A DNA stretch of 64,000 nt from G942493215 sp942493215 (GTDB lineage: Bacteria; Bacillota_I; Bacilli_A; RF39; UBA660): assembly GCA_942493215.1 (NCBI GenBank), contig OW818670.1, forward strand, positions 310,001-374,000, read 5' to 3'. The position numbers and the translations under genes are program-made. Below are positions 8,997 to 18,617 of the stretch, in pieces; the stretch's first letter is position 1; each line of letters starts with the position of its first letter. A model generated the notes under the pieces. It saw only the letters and a program-made list of their open reading frames with translations, was not told the origin of the DNA and ran no database searches.

Positions 8997-9171
8997 ACTA
9001 TCACCTCAACACATAACTACTATAAAAGCACAATGATGTATAAAAATTAAAAGCTCTTTTTTCTTTTCAAACTTCACTCTTATATTTTCAAATCTAATTA
9101 TATCATATCATACGTTGCTTAATAGTAAATACTTTTTTAAGTAAATTTACACTACAAATTTTGGCATAAAT

Positions 9172-9199
9172 TAAAAAGGCAAAAATAACTCTTGCCTTC
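9172..9199 (-). terminator. Terminator after the 177-residue unknown gene
   Basis: AAGGCAA / TTGCCTT stem with a short loop and five T on the minus strand, just past the stop at 9213. Confidence 0.6.
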
Positions 9200-9212
9200 A
9201 ATATTTAAAGTT

Positions 9213-9746
9213 CTATTGGATTCTTTTTGAATCTTCACTTTTTTCATTAGAAATACTAGGTTTATCAAAATATGTAGTTTTATACTCCGGATAGTATTTA
9301 TCTAATAATACACAATATTGATCAAAAAGAACTTGGGCAAGATCATCATGCTCTTCGTCTGTGCCAAAAAAACTAACAATTGTCTCTATATCTCCAAGAT
9401 GTTCATGCCCAGAATCAATGGCCGAATATCTGGTAAATTTCTTTTTTGATGGCAATTGATTTATTGGCTTATCACCAATTTGTACACCTACCGCATAATG
9501 GGGTTTAGTTTCATCATCAATCCGATCACCAATCGAAAAACTAGCATCTTCTAAATTTTTTCGTCTAGTAAGATCTAAAAATAATTGTATTAGACATAGA
9601 CTAAGTTCTTCGTCTCTTTCTTGCCAATCAGGAGTATCTGGTGTATTCTCACTCATTACCCATAAATGAACTATAATTGGTTTTCCAAATATTCGTGATA
9701 TTTTTTCACTTATTGCCGAATTACTATTTTCTAAAAAAATACTCAT
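9213..9746 (-). CDS. Soluble protein of unknown function
   Basis: Codes for 177 residues with mixed alpha/beta composition, no signal peptide and no membrane segment. Notable segments are IIVHLWVMSENTPDTPDW near the start, GDRIDDETKPHYAVGVQIGD in the middle and a charged C-terminal tail (NEKSEDSKRIQ). It is transcribed from the strand of scpB-scpA and follows them, but a weak hairpin (9805-9819) lies between. I do not recognise the family and cannot assign a role. Confidence 0.5.
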   Translation of the reverse strand: MSIFLENSNSAISEKISRIFGKPIIVHLWVMSENTPDTPDWQERDEELSLCLIQLFLDLTRRKNLEDASFSIGDRIDDETKPHYAVGVQIGDKPINQLPSKKKFTRYSAIDSGHEHLGDIETIVSFFGTDEEHDDLAQVLFDQYCVLLDKYYPEYKTTYFDKPSISNEKSEDSKRIQ

Positions 9747-9804
9747 TATTACACTACCCTCATTTCCCCTTTAGTATATCATAAGTATTTATGATTAACA
9801 ATAA

Positions 9805-9822
9805 AAAAGCAAGGCTTTTCTT
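9805..9822 (-). terminator. Weak terminator after scpB
   Basis: AAAAGC-CTT-GCTTTT on the minus strand, followed by T2 and an AT-rich tail, directly after the scpB stop at 9827. Confidence 0.4.
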
Positions 9823-9826
9823 ACCC

Positions 9827-10387
9827 TTACTGTTCTTTATATCGTGATTCAAATAAATCTTCCTCACTATTATCCTCTGGTAATTTAAAATCAAATTGAG
9901 GTAATTCCTCTAAACTCTTTAAACCAAAATAATCTAAGAATTTGTAGTTAACACCATATATAATAGGTCGCCCTGGTAATTCACTACGACCTAATTCTTT
10001 AATAAAATCTCTATCTAATAACCGTCTTACAATTCGACTACTATTAACGCCTCTTATTTCTTCCACTTTACTTCTAGTAACTGGTTGATTATAGGCAATA
10101 ATGGCTAATGTCTCTAAAGATGCTTGAGATAATTCCCCATTTTCCTCGGTATTAGCATATTTTTGGTAATATTCTTTATGTTCATCTTTAGTAACTAATT
10201 TTAAGTTACCACCAAATATTTTTAATTTTATACCTCGATTACCATTTTCATACTCGCCGTTTAATTGACCAATAAGTTCTTGTAATTGTTTATCATCAAT
10301 GACCAATATTTCTTTTATTTGATCAAAAGATAGGCCTAAATCACCAGATATAAATAATAATCCTTCTAAAACCGGTAATAAATTCAT
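9827..10387 (-). CDS. scpB: Segregation and condensation protein B
   Basis: A 186-residue ScpB, the winged-helix kleisin partner of the SMC-ScpAB condensin that compacts and segregates the nucleoid. It is visible as a tandem pair of winged helices: N-terminal LEGLLFISGDLGLSFDQI and the conserved ETLAIIAYNQPVTRSKVEEIRGVNS, then GRPIIYGVNYKFLDYFGL. This is the usual family length. The start codon overlaps the scpA stop by four bases, the classic coupled arrangement. The acidic C-terminus (EDNSEEDLFESRYKEQ) is normal for the family. Confidence 0.95.
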   Translation of the reverse strand: MNLLPVLEGLLFISGDLGLSFDQIKEILVIDDKQLQELIGQLNGEYENGNRGIKLKIFGGNLKLVTKDEHKEYYQKYANTEENGELSQASLETLAIIAYNQPVTRSKVEEIRGVNSSRIVRRLLDRDFIKELGRSELPGRPIIYGVNYKFLDYFGLKSLEELPQFDFKLPEDNSEEDLFESRYKEQ

Positions 10388-11112
10388 TCACTCTCGCCTC
10401 CACTAAGTAGTAATATATCCTTAAAATTATTATCTTGTTTTATAATTAAACTTTTCTTACGTGCTAAATCAAGAATAGCTAAAAAAGTAACGATAATATA
10501 CTCCTTTGTTGAAATAGTAAATAAATCAACAAAATTAATTTTCTTATTTATTTTTAAAAGGTCTTTTATTTCTTGACTACGTTCTATAACCGAATATTCT
10601 TTATGAGTAATAGTTGTATTTAATGGTTTTTCAGTATCTTTACGTTCTAAAAAACGACTTAAGGCTTGCATTAATAAATCAATGCCATCATCACTATGTT
10701 CCATAATATCTTCAATCATAAACTCTTTTAAACTACTCGGTTCTTTAGAATATAAATCTTTTTGGGTTATTGATAAAGAACGAAGTTCATTAGTTAATTC
10801 TTTATAATTACTATACTCAACTAATCTCTTAATTAAACTATCACGAGGATCTTCTTCATAATTATCTTCTTCGTTTGTTTCAATTTGAGGAAGTAAATTT
10901 CGTGATTTTATTTCCATTAATTCAGCTGCCATAGTAATATACTCACTAGCAATATCTAGTTCCAATTTTTCCATACTATTGATAAAATTCAAATACTGGG
11001 TTGTTATCTCATCAATATTTATATCATAGATAGAAATATTAGCTTCTTTGATAAGGTGTAATAATAAATCTAATGGTCCTTCAAAATCATTTATTACAAA
11101 CTTATATTCCAT
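10384..11112 (-). CDS. scpA: Segregation and condensation protein A (kleisin)
   Basis: A 242-residue ScpA, which bridges the SMC heads and binds ScpB. The N-terminal FEGPLDLLLHLIKEANISIYDI is diagnostic, followed by ITTQYLNFI and AAELMEIKSRNLLP. The C-terminal winged helix ends with VTFLAILDLARKKSL. It is of normal length, co-transcribed with scpB and overlaps it by four bases. Placement next to an ABC exporter and a membrane protein is not informative. Confidence 0.95.
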   Translation of the reverse strand: MEYKFVINDFEGPLDLLLHLIKEANISIYDINIDEITTQYLNFINSMEKLELDIASEYITMAAELMEIKSRNLLPQIETNEEDNYEEDPRDSLIKRLVEYSNYKELTNELRSLSITQKDLYSKEPSSLKEFMIEDIMEHSDDGIDLLMQALSRFLERKDTEKPLNTTITHKEYSVIERSQEIKDLLKINKKINFVDLFTISTKEYIIVTFLAILDLARKKSLIIKQDNNFKDILLLSGGESE

Positions 11113-11157
11113 ATCATCACATCCAATGTTAATATTATATCATAATTAAGATTAAAA

Positions 11158-11180
11158 AAACTATATCAAAGATATAGTTT
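11158..11180 (-). terminator. Terminator after the 215-residue membrane protein
   Basis: AAACTATATC / GATATAGTTT with a three-base loop and seven T on the minus strand. It overlaps the stop codon at 11179. Confidence 0.7.
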
Positions 11181-11826
11181 AAACTGGATTTACTAATGGT
11201 AATACAACAAATATCACAATTGCTAATAAAACAAATAAACCAATTATAAATATTAAGGCTTTTTTACTTTTTTTAGCAGAATCATTATCATCAACTGGTT
11301 CATTCTTTTCTAATGGAATTACACCACTCGGATATACTGCTGTTTTCTCTAATTCCGGAATTGTCATTGTTTTTTCTAAAGGTGCTGTTCTTTCAATTGG
11401 TGTAGAAGCAACTGGTTCAGAAACGGGTTCAGCAGCTACCTCAGGCATTGGTGAACGAGGTTGTGGTATAGTTGGTACTATTATATCCTCATCAACATCA
11501 AATACCTCGGGTTCATCTTTTATATCAACATCATCAACAATTGGTTGTACTACTGGTTCTTCTTGATATTTATTATTATATAAATAATCATTAAACTCAT
11601 CGACTTCTTTACCACCATTTTCTGCCATTTCCGTTGGACTTACATCATTAGAGGTAGTTCTTGAAGTTGCATAAGTACTATTATATGGACGATGATTGGC
11701 GAAAGCGTTAAGTTGTGATCTTACGGTTTCATCAACCTGTCTTTTAATATTTTCATTAGGAACAGACTGATCATCAACATCATCTAATATTTCAATATCA
11801 TCAATGCTATCTAACTTGTTATTCAT
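11179..11826 (-). CDS. Acidic protein with C-terminal membrane anchor
   Basis: Starting at ATG 11826 (behind AGAGGGATAAT) it has 215 residues; ten residues upstream in frame lack a ribosome site. Most of the chain is low-complexity, acidic and proline-rich (runs of D/E/P/V such as VVQPIVDDVDIKDEPEVFDVDED), then a basic stretch and one C-terminal helix (ALIFIIGLFVLLAIVIFVVLPLV split near 190-212). The topology would be a long disordered cytoplasmic domain on a tail anchor. It sits between the ABC exporter and scpA on the same strand. A scaffold or division-related role is possible, but I have no evidence for one. Confidence 0.6.
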   Translation of the reverse strand: MNNKLDSIDDIEILDDVDDQSVPNENIKRQVDETVRSQLNAFANHRPYNSTYATSRTTSNDVSPTEMAENGGKEVDEFNDYLYNNKYQEEPVVQPIVDDVDIKDEPEVFDVDEDIIVPTIPQPRSPMPEVAAEPVSEPVASTPIERTAPLEKTMTIPELEKTAVYPSGVIPLEKNEPVDDNDSAKKSKKALIFIIGLFVLLAIVIFVVLPLVNPV

Positions 11827-11901
11827 ATTATCCCTCTCTATCTTAATATAAAACAATTATATCAAAAAAAAGACAAAAAGTAAAATTTTTTTATCTTTTT
11901 A

Positions 11902-13665
11902 TTAATTATTAAACTGACTCATATATAATTGGTAATAAAAACCTTTATTATTAAGTAGTTGTTCATGGGTACCAGTTTCAATAATCATACCATCATTGAT
12001 AACTAATATAATATCTGCCTCTTTAATAGTTGATAATCGATGCGCTATTACAAAACTAGTTCGTCCCTTCATTAATTCTTTCATACCAACTTGAATCTCT
12101 AATTCTGTTTTAGTATCAACACTACTAGTAGCTTCATCCAAAATAAGTATTTCTGGATCAGCTAAAATAGCTCTAGCTATAGCAATTAATTGTCGTTGGC
12201 CTTGTGAAAAATTACTACCTTCCTCTTCAACAACCGAATCATACCCATCAGGTAATCTGTGAATAAAGGAGTGGGCTTGTGATTTTTTACTAGCCTTGAT
12301 AATCTCCTCATCAGTAGCCGTCATTTTACTATATCTAATATTATCTTTAACTGTTCCTTTAAATAAATATGTATCTTGTAAAACAATACCTATTTTCTGC
12401 CTTAATTCTTCTTGTTTAACTTGTGATATATCAATATCATCAATATAAATATTACCACTATCAACATCATAGAATCTTGTTAATAGATTAATAATAGTTG
12501 TTTTTCCCGCCCCCGTTGGGCCAACTAGAGCTACATTGGTTCCAGCCCTAACATCAATATTAATATCTTTTAAAACGGGTTTATTCTTAGTATAACTAAA
12601 GTTAACATGATCTAACTTAACATGACCAACAATTTCACCTAATTCGATAGAATCCTCAATATCTTTAACTGTAATTTCGGTATCAAAAATTTCAAAAATA
12701 CGATCAGCACCGGCTAAAGATACTTGAATAGAGGCATAAATAGACGCTAACTGATTAATAGGCATTCTAAATTGACTAGCATAATTAATAAAACTTAAGA
12801 TTAAGCCTACTGTTATATTGCCACTTACTACTAAGAAAGCTCCAATTCCCACAATCATAATATTATTAATATTGGTTATGGCCATATTCGCTGGGAATAT
12901 TAAACTTGAATATAATTGTTCTTTAATCGCCACATCTTTTAATTGCTGATTATGTTCTTCAAAATCAGCAATGGCGACATCTTCGCGAACTAAACTTTTA
13001 ATAGCCCGCATACCAGAAATCATTTCCTCAGCATAACTATTTACTTTACCGATTGCGTCTTGTTGCTTAACAGCATAAATACTAGCTTTCTTACCTATTT
13101 TCATAACTATATATAATAGTAATGGAATAGTTAGTATAACCAGAGTTGCTAAAACAGGATTAATAACGAACATTATAATAGCAACCCCAATAATAGTTAT
13201 AATACTACTTATGGATTCAATTATAACTGTACTTAAAGTATCACTAATAGCCGTAATATCATTAGTAAATCTACTCATAATATCACCAGTTTGATTTTGA
13301 TCATAAAAACTAAGCGATAATTTTTGTAAATGATTAAATAATTGTCTTCGTAAACGAAACATCGTTTTCTGCGATATTTTAGCAACAATATATTCATTTA
13401 ACCAAGTAAATACCGCATACATTAAAAATAACATTCCTAAAACAAATAATAGCCATTTTAAACCATCAAGATTATTAACTTGAATATATTGGTCAATCGC
13501 AATACCAATTAATAATGGACATGCAACACTAGCCATTGTCGAAATAATGGTAACAATCACAATACCAATAATTTTCTTTTTTTCAGGTTTTAAATAAGTA
13601 GCTAGTCGTTTAATTATCTTTTTAACATCAAGACTCTTCTCCTCATTAATCTTAGGCACAGTCAT
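11902..13665 (-). CDS. ABC exporter half-transporter, canonical ATP site partner
   Basis: About 587 residues: a six-helix ABC exporter domain (about 35-330) and an ATPase domain with Walker A GPTGAGKT, signature FSQGQ (a variant of LSGGQ), Walker B LILDEATSSVD with the catalytic Glu, and switch histidine in IAHRLSTI. It overlaps the upstream half-transporter by about 14 bases. Together they form a heterodimeric exporter like Bacillus YheHI/BmrCD or LmrCD, which exports drugs or lipophilic compounds. This subunit keeps the canonical catalytic residues. The start is uncertain: GTG 13668, ATG 13665 and GTG 13659 (best spaced from AGGTG) are all possible. Confidence 0.9.
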   Translation of the reverse strand: MTVPKINEEKSLDVKKIIKRLATYLKPEKKKIIGIVIVTIISTMASVACPLLIGIAIDQYIQVNNLDGLKWLLFVLGMLFLMYAVFTWLNEYIVAKISQKTMFRLRRQLFNHLQKLSLSFYDQNQTGDIMSRFTNDITAISDTLSTVIIESISSIITIIGVAIIMFVINPVLATLVILTIPLLLYIVMKIGKKASIYAVKQQDAIGKVNSYAEEMISGMRAIKSLVREDVAIADFEEHNQQLKDVAIKEQLYSSLIFPANMAITNINNIMIVGIGAFLVVSGNITVGLILSFINYASQFRMPINQLASIYASIQVSLAGADRIFEIFDTEITVKDIEDSIELGEIVGHVKLDHVNFSYTKNKPVLKDINIDVRAGTNVALVGPTGAGKTTIINLLTRFYDVDSGNIYIDDIDISQVKQEELRQKIGIVLQDTYLFKGTVKDNIRYSKMTATDEEIIKASKKSQAHSFIHRLPDGYDSVVEEEGSNFSQGQRQLIAIARAILADPEILILDEATSSVDTKTELEIQVGMKELMKGRTSFVIAHRLSTIKEADIILVINDGMIIETGTHEQLLNNKGFYYQLYMSQFNN

Positions 13666-15394
13666 CACCTACATTCATTAGTTGCGAATCATATATTTCG
13701 CGATAATAATCATTATTTTTAAGGAGATTATTATGAGTATCATACCCAACTATGACACCATCTTCTAAAACAATTATACGATCAGCATACATAACTGAAG
13801 ATATCCGACTAGCAACAACAAAAGTTGTTATCTGCCTAGTACTTTGTTTTAAACTCTTTTTAATATTCTGATCAGTCTTAACATCAACAGCACTCGTAGC
13901 GTCATCTAAAATTAATATTTTAGGATGCATTAATAATGCCCTAGCAATGGCCATTCTTTGCTTTTGACCACCTGACAAATTAGTACCACGCTGCTCTAAT
14001 TCATAATCATATTTTTCTTTTTTTTCATTGATGAATTCACTAGCTGATGCGATAGAGGCTACTTCTTCTACTTCTTTGTCTGTCGCATTAACATTTCCAT
14101 ATTTAAGATTATTTTTAATAGTGTCTGAAAATAAATGCGCTTGTTGGAATACAACCCCAATATTTCTTCTTAAATATTTAACTTCATAATTTTTAATATT
14201 AATGTCATCAACTAATATTTGTCCATCGGATACATCAAAGAATCTTGGTATTAAATTAACTAATGTTGATTTACCACTACCCGTTGATCCAATTATACCT
14301 ATTGTTTCACCAGGACTAGCAATAAAACTAATATTTCTTAATACCGCATCACCACTACCACCAGCATAAGAAAAACTAACATTACGAAATTCTACTTTAC
14401 CTTGCATATTCTCTAAAGATAAAGGATTCTTTATATCCTCAAAATCATTTTCTTGATTAAAAATATCAACTATTCTAACGGCACTAGCTTCACTTCTAAT
14501 AAGCATTACTATAACCATAGATACCATAACAAATGATGTTAAAATGTTGGTCATATACTGAATAAAGGCCATAATATCACCAAGCTTTAAATTGCCATAA
14601 ACAACTTCCATACCACCATTCCATAATATATAAATAATACAGACATTAATAAATAACATCATTAGTGGCATTGCAACGGCTACTAAACGCAGAGCTTTTA
14701 CAACAATATCCATTAAATCTTTATTAACTTTTTCAAATCTTTTAATTTCATGCTCTTCCATTGTAAAAGCTTTTACAACTCTTACACCACCAAGGTTTTC
14801 TCTAACTACCGCATTAACATCATCGGTTGCATCTTGGGTCTTTTTGAAATATGGATATCCATATTTAAGAGCTATTAAAGCAACTACTAAAACTATTGGT
14901 AATAAAATCACTAGAATTAGGGATAATTTAGGACTAATCGCAATTGCCATAAAAATACTACCAACAAATATGATTGGTACTCTAAATACTAAACGTAATC
15001 CCATCATTAAAATATTACCAATAACGCTAACATCATTTGTTAATACGGTAACTAAATGAGCTGTTTTCAGATTATCTAAATTGAAAAAAGATAATCTACT
15101 AATTTTTTCGAATAAGGCTTTACGGATATCAGCCGCTGCATTCTGACTAGCTAAAGCCGCATAGTAAGTACTGCCTAATCCTCCTAATACTCCAATAACC
15201 GTTAATAAAATCATTAAACCTATATTTAATAATATATATTTAACATCACCATTACCAATACCGTTATTAACAATATCAGCCATAATATTAGGTAAAGATA
15301 AATCCATTATTACCTCAAATAGAATCAAAAATGGTGATAAAATAGCCCATTTTCGATATGGTTTTAAATAAGTAAGTAATTTATTAAGTTTCAT
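13652..15394 (-). CDS. ABC exporter half-transporter, degenerate ATP site partner
   Basis: A 580-residue half-transporter with six helices (about 15-310) and an ATPase domain: Walker A GSTGSGKS, signature LSGGQ, but Walker B reads LILDDATSAVD (Glu to Asp) and the switch region VASRISSV lacks the usual His (AHR becomes ASR). Loss of both catalytic residues in one partner is the hallmark of heterodimeric exporters with one non-hydrolysing site, matching the intact partner just downstream. It is the first gene of the pair. Likely a multidrug or lipid-flipping exporter; the substrate is not deducible. Confidence 0.9.
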   Translation of the reverse strand: MKLNKLLTYLKPYRKWAILSPFLILFEVIMDLSLPNIMADIVNNGIGNGDVKYILLNIGLMILLTVIGVLGGLGSTYYAALASQNAAADIRKALFEKISRLSFFNLDNLKTAHLVTVLTNDVSVIGNILMMGLRLVFRVPIIFVGSIFMAIAISPKLSLILVILLPIVLVVALIALKYGYPYFKKTQDATDDVNAVVRENLGGVRVVKAFTMEEHEIKRFEKVNKDLMDIVVKALRLVAVAMPLMMLFINVCIIYILWNGGMEVVYGNLKLGDIMAFIQYMTNILTSFVMVSMVIVMLIRSEASAVRIVDIFNQENDFEDIKNPLSLENMQGKVEFRNVSFSYAGGSGDAVLRNISFIASPGETIGIIGSTGSGKSTLVNLIPRFFDVSDGQILVDDINIKNYEVKYLRRNIGVVFQQAHLFSDTIKNNLKYGNVNATDKEVEEVASIASASEFINEKKEKYDYELEQRGTNLSGGQKQRMAIARALLMHPKILILDDATSAVDVKTDQNIKKSLKQSTRQITTFVVASRISSVMYADRIIVLEDGVIVGYDTHNNLLKNNDYYREIYDSQLMNVGDDCA

Positions 15395-15478
15395 ATCTAT
15401 CCTCCATAAGTAATATTACAACAGTAATCCATATTTGTCAATTAAAGAACAACAATACATTATAGGCTTTTATTTCGC

Positions 15479-15505
15479 ACAAAATATGCCATCTGGAATA
15501 TGCTA
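15479..15505 (+). promoter_or_regulatory. Possible sigma-K-like promoter of the coat gene
   Basis: AC (15479-15480), 16 bases, then AATATGCTA (15497-15505) approximates the mother-cell sigma-K pattern AC-N16-CATANNNTA, 31 bases before the coat gene ATG. In such AT-rich DNA a chance match is easy, so this is a weak call. Confidence 0.25.
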
Positions 15506-15535
15506 TTATTGAAATTAAATGGAGGGGTGGAATAT

Positions 15536-15979
15536 ATGTGTAACAATAATGATGATAATGAATGCCGTTGCTTAAATGAAATATTAACGGTTATTTCTAT
15601 TCTACAAAAGAATGCAAATAACCCAGAGAGTTGCTTAGATAGTTGTGATCGTGGATTTTTAGGCAACCCAACTTCAACTACCTGTCTCAATACCAGACCA
15701 GTAATGTTATTTACTTGTTGTGGTAATGGTACACCTTGGAGTATGCCTATAACAAGGGATGATGAAATCGCTGATGATCGATGCGAAAAGACTTCAAGTG
15801 TATTCAGAGTTGAAAAAGTTGATGGATGCTGTTGTACATTTAGAGTATTAGCTAAGAATCATGATGCTGGTGGCTGTCAACATATGCCTTATGTAGCTAC
15901 TAATTCATTCTTTACAATGAATTTAAATTGTGTATGCTGTCTAAGATGTTTACCAGACACTTTTGTTGAATGCATATAA
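15536..15979 (+). CDS. Spore coat protein of the CotY/CotZ family
   Basis: Starts at ATG 15536 after GGAGGGGTGG and gives 147 residues; an upstream in-frame ATG would swallow the ribosome site. The protein is cysteine-rich (about 19 Cys), with the family signatures CRCLNEILTVISILQ, TRPVMLFTCCGNGTPW, VFRVEKVDGCCCTFRVL and the terminal FFTMNLNCVCCLRCLPD. CotY/CotZ proteins crosslink by disulfides into the outer coat/crust and exosporium of Bacillus and relatives. It is a single-gene unit on the plus strand with its own terminator. Its presence implies that the organism or a recent ancestor makes endospores. Confidence 0.85.
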   Translation: MCNNNDDNECRCLNEILTVISILQKNANNPESCLDSCDRGFLGNPTSTTCLNTRPVMLFTCCGNGTPWSMPITRDDEIADDRCEKTSSVFRVEKVDGCCCTFRVLAKNHDAGGCQHMPYVATNSFFTMNLNCVCCLRCLPDTFVECI

Positions 15980-16003
15980 AAAGAGTTTAAAAACTCTTTT
16001 TTT
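15978..16003. terminator. Bidirectional terminator between coat gene and DMP19-like gene
   Basis: AAAAAGAGTTT / AAACTCTTTTT hairpin with T-runs in both directions, between two convergent genes. Confidence 0.8.
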
Positions 16004-16004
16004 A

Positions 16005-16481
16005 TTACTTAAAATTATCTTTATTTGCTATAGCGTAGCTATAACATAAATCTAAAAGATTATCACTGTTTTTATAGAACTTTTGATCATATTCTTCCCA
16101 GTTTATGGTATTAGAAGTTGATTCATCATTCATAAAGTCTTGTCGTTCATTTATATTAATTGAAACTTTACCATTAGGAAATTTAGAACCAATCTCTTCT
16201 AGTATCTTCGATGTATCTAAAGCCTTTATTGTCTTTAAGTCATTAATCGTTTCATCAGTATAATTGCCTGATGCATCCCAAAAGAAACGATAAAAGCCAC
16301 CATCATCTACTTCTAATTGAAAACTTTGGCATAAATATAGAATTTTTTCTATATCGGTTAATTTACTTAAATCTTCACCATCATTACTTTTACCAATTAA
16401 ATAATTATATAATTCACTTACCATATCGGTTTTATCCTCTATTTGTAATATTTCATCAATCGTTTTTTCTTTAAATATCAT
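16005..16481 (-). CDS. DMP19-family (DUF4375-like) protein
   Basis: A 158-residue soluble helical protein. The segment EVDDGGFYRFFWDASGNYTDE matches the core 'EVxNGGFxQFFxNxSG' of the DMP19/DUF4375 family, whose founding member is a DNA-mimic protein in Neisseria. Bacterial homologues are widespread and mostly uncharacterised. The acidic character (many D/E, few K in the core) is compatible with DNA mimicry, but function should not be assumed. Single gene, divergent from the CYTH gene and convergent with the coat gene. Confidence 0.7.
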   Translation of the reverse strand: MIFKEKTIDEILQIEDKTDMVSELYNYLIGKSNDGEDLSKLTDIEKILYLCQSFQLEVDDGGFYRFFWDASGNYTDETINDLKTIKALDTSKILEEIGSKFPNGKVSININERQDFMNDESTSNTINWEEYDQKFYKNSDNLLDLCYSYAIANKDNFK

Positions 16482-16569
16482 TACTTTTTCCTCCTTATTA
16501 ATATTATAGCAGAATAATTATCTTTAACCAATAAATATGCTATAATAATTATTATAAGGGTGATAAATT

Positions 16570-17367
16570 ATGGCTAAAATAGAAGTAGAAGTTAAGATAC
16601 TAAATATTGATGAAGAAGCCTTTAAAAAACAATTAGAGGCATTAGGAGCCACTTTAGTTGAAGAAAGTATTCAACACTTATATACCTATGATTTGCCGAC
16701 CATATATGGACGTTACATTGATATATTATCCCAATTAAACCATCCAAAAAATATGGTTAAATATCAAAGTGCTTTAGATAAATTAAAACTATTTTTCTTT
16801 GAATTAGATAATCTAATAACTAGTAATGATAAGAAAAAATTAAAGAATATTATTGGAGAGACAACCTTCTCCCATATATTAGAAAAAGAAGAATTAATAA
16901 CCATATTAAATAGTAAAAAAATAAAAGCATTCATTAGTAAATTTCATAATAATGATAATAAATGGATTAGATTACGTCAAACCAATAATAAAGTTACTTT
17001 AGCAGTTAAGCATGTGCTTGCTGATGACGAATCGGGTATTCAACAATTATTAGAAACTGAAATGGATATTCCCTCAATAAAAGAAGGAAAAGAACTTTTA
17101 GAAGCAATGGGATTATCTCATAAAAGTTATCAAGAGAAGAAAAGAATAACTTATTGTTTTGATAATCATAGTCTTGATATTGATACTTGGCCAAGTATCC
17201 CTACCTATGTCGAAATAGAAGGTGAAGATAAACAAGATCTAGAAAACATTCTAAATAAATTGGGCTATAATATAACTGACACCGTCTCTTGTACTGCTGA
17301 TGATGTTTATAAACTTTATGGTAAAACTATTCCTAGTAATTGTCGTGAACTAAAATTTGACAAATAA
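16570..17367 (+). CDS. CYTH-domain phosphatase/cyclase-like protein
   Basis: A 265-residue protein opening with KIEVEVKIL, the ExExK signature of CYTH (adenylate cyclase class IV / thiamine triphosphatase / triphosphate tunnel) enzymes. Tunnel-strand elements are visible later: WIRLRQTNNKVTLAVK, ETEMDI, KKRITYCFDNHSLDIDTWP and YVEIEGE. It is longer than a minimal CYTH domain because of a helical insert at about 55-125. These enzymes act on triphosphate-bearing nucleotides or polyphosphate with divalent metal. The downstream terminator of this gene has been interrupted by the IS element. Confidence 0.8.
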   Translation: MAKIEVEVKILNIDEEAFKKQLEALGATLVEESIQHLYTYDLPTIYGRYIDILSQLNHPKNMVKYQSALDKLKLFFFELDNLITSNDKKKLKNIIGETTFSHILEKEELITILNSKKIKAFISKFHNNDNKWIRLRQTNNKVTLAVKHVLADDESGIQQLLETEMDIPSIKEGKELLEAMGLSHKSYQEKKRITYCFDNHSLDIDTWPSIPTYVEIEGEDKQDLENILNKLGYNITDTVSCTADDVYKLYGKTIPSNCRELKFDK

Positions 17368-17454
17368 AAAAGCCTTAAGAACTGATATGAAAAAATTCTA
17401 CACGAAATAAAAAAAGTGTAGAATTTTTTTGATACAATAATTAGAGGAGGATTT

Positions 17455-17772
17455 ATGGCGAGAAAAGGGCAAAAGCAAAGAAAATTTAGTAGAGAAGAAA
17501 AACTAAAAGCAGTTAAAAGAGTTTTAGTTAATGGCGAATCTCAAATGGATGTAGAAAGAGATATGTTAAATATAACTAATTGTACGGGTACTATATATAG
17601 ATGGATTAAAGAATACATTCGGGAAGGCGAAGATAATGTATGGAAGGAAGAAAAACGTGGATTTAAAAAATTTGAACAGATAACAAATGAGAACGTGAGA
17701 TATGAAATACTAAAAAAATTCAATGCCTTCCTGGAAAAGGAAATAAAGAAAAATTCAAATTCATCGAAATAA
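17455..17772 (+). CDS. IS3-family transposase OrfA
   Basis: 105 residues with the helix-turn-helix region RKFSREEKLKAVKRVLVNG and TGTIYRWIKEY, typical for the DNA-binding OrfA of IS3 elements, and a charged coiled C-terminus. It begins at ATG behind GAGGAGG. Near its end the codons CTA AAA AAA contain the heptamer A-AAA-AAA (17712-17718), a canonical -1 slippage site, from which the -1 frame is open straight into orfB, giving an OrfAB fusion transposase. Confidence 0.9.
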   Translation: MARKGQKQRKFSREEKLKAVKRVLVNGESQMDVERDMLNITNCTGTIYRWIKEYIREGEDNVWKEEKRGFKKFEQITNENVRYEILKKFNAFLEKEIKKNSNSSK

Positions 17773-17795
17773 ACAGAAATTTTTATCCTGTCAAC

Positions 17796-18617
17796 TTGTT
17801 ATGTGAAGTTCTGGAAATCTCGAGAGATTCATATTATAAGTGGTTGAAAAGAAAAAATATAGATAATAAATATGAGATTTATAGAAATCTTCTAAAACCA
17901 ATTATCCTAGAATATTATAAAAAATCAAAAGGGACGGCTGGATATAGACAAATAAAATATCAAATAGATATTAAAAAACAATTTAAATTAAGTCTATATA
18001 TGGCTTATAAACTGAAATGTAAAGAACTTAAGTTACCAGAAGTAAGAATCAAAAGGAATAAACGTACGTATATAACAAGCAGTCAATATCAATCGACCTA
18101 TGTTTATAAAAATTTAACTCAAAACTTACAGATAACAAATATAAATCAAGTATTATCCACAGATACAACAGAATTGGATGTTGATAAAAGAAAACAAAAT
18201 ATATCATTTATAATTGATGCCTATAGTTCTGAAATATTATCAAGTTGTATAAGTAAAAGTTTAGATACTAATTTTATTGATTTAACACTGTCTAATTTAT
18301 TTAAAAATAGTATTAACTTCAATAATATAATATTACATTCGGATCGTGGAAGTATGTATAAAAGTTTTATATATAACAAAAAAACCACTGAATATAATAT
18401 CAAACAAAGCATGACAGCACCTTATACGTGTAAACATAATACTTGGGTTGAAAATATCAATGGTCAGTTTAAAGATTTCATCAAGTATGATTATCCTAAA
18501 AATCTTGATGAACTACAAATTGCATTAAATGAATTTGTATACTATAATAATAACATAAAAATCAAAGAAAAACTAAATAAAATGACACCGATTCAATATC
18601 GATGCCATAATGCTTAA
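17796..18617 (+). CDS. IS3-family transposase OrfB (DDE integrase fold)
   Basis: 273 residues from the first ATG, but the -1 frame is open from 17712, including the typical FIEINRNFYPVNLLCEVLEISRDSYY entry, so it is probably made mainly as an OrfAB fusion. The catalytic triad is present: D in LSTDTTELD, D in LHSDRGSMY and E in NTWVENINGQFKDF, followed by the usual YNNxxxxxxLNxMTPIQY ending. It catalyses cut and circle-type transposition of the element. No frameshift or stop is seen. Confidence 0.92.
   Translation: MLCEVLEISRDSYYKWLKRKNIDNKYEIYRNLLKPIILEYYKKSKGTAGYRQIKYQIDIKKQFKLSLYMAYKLKCKELKLPEVRIKRNKRTYITSSQYQSTYVYKNLTQNLQITNINQVLSTDTTELDVDKRKQNISFIIDAYSSEILSSCISKSLDTNFIDLTLSNLFKNSINFNNIILHSDRGSMYKSFIYNKKTTEYNIKQSMTAPYTCKHNTWVENINGQFKDFIKYDYPKNLDELQIALNEFVYYNNNIKIKEKLNKMTPIQYRCHNA

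Noticed and set aside
15460..15690. 76-residue minus-strand frame opposite the coat protein
   Set aside because: Shadow of the coat gene start; it has no ribosome site and no conserved features.
17796..18617. Degenerate transposase
   Set aside because: All three catalytic residues, the frame and both IS ends are intact, so the element is complete and not a remnant.
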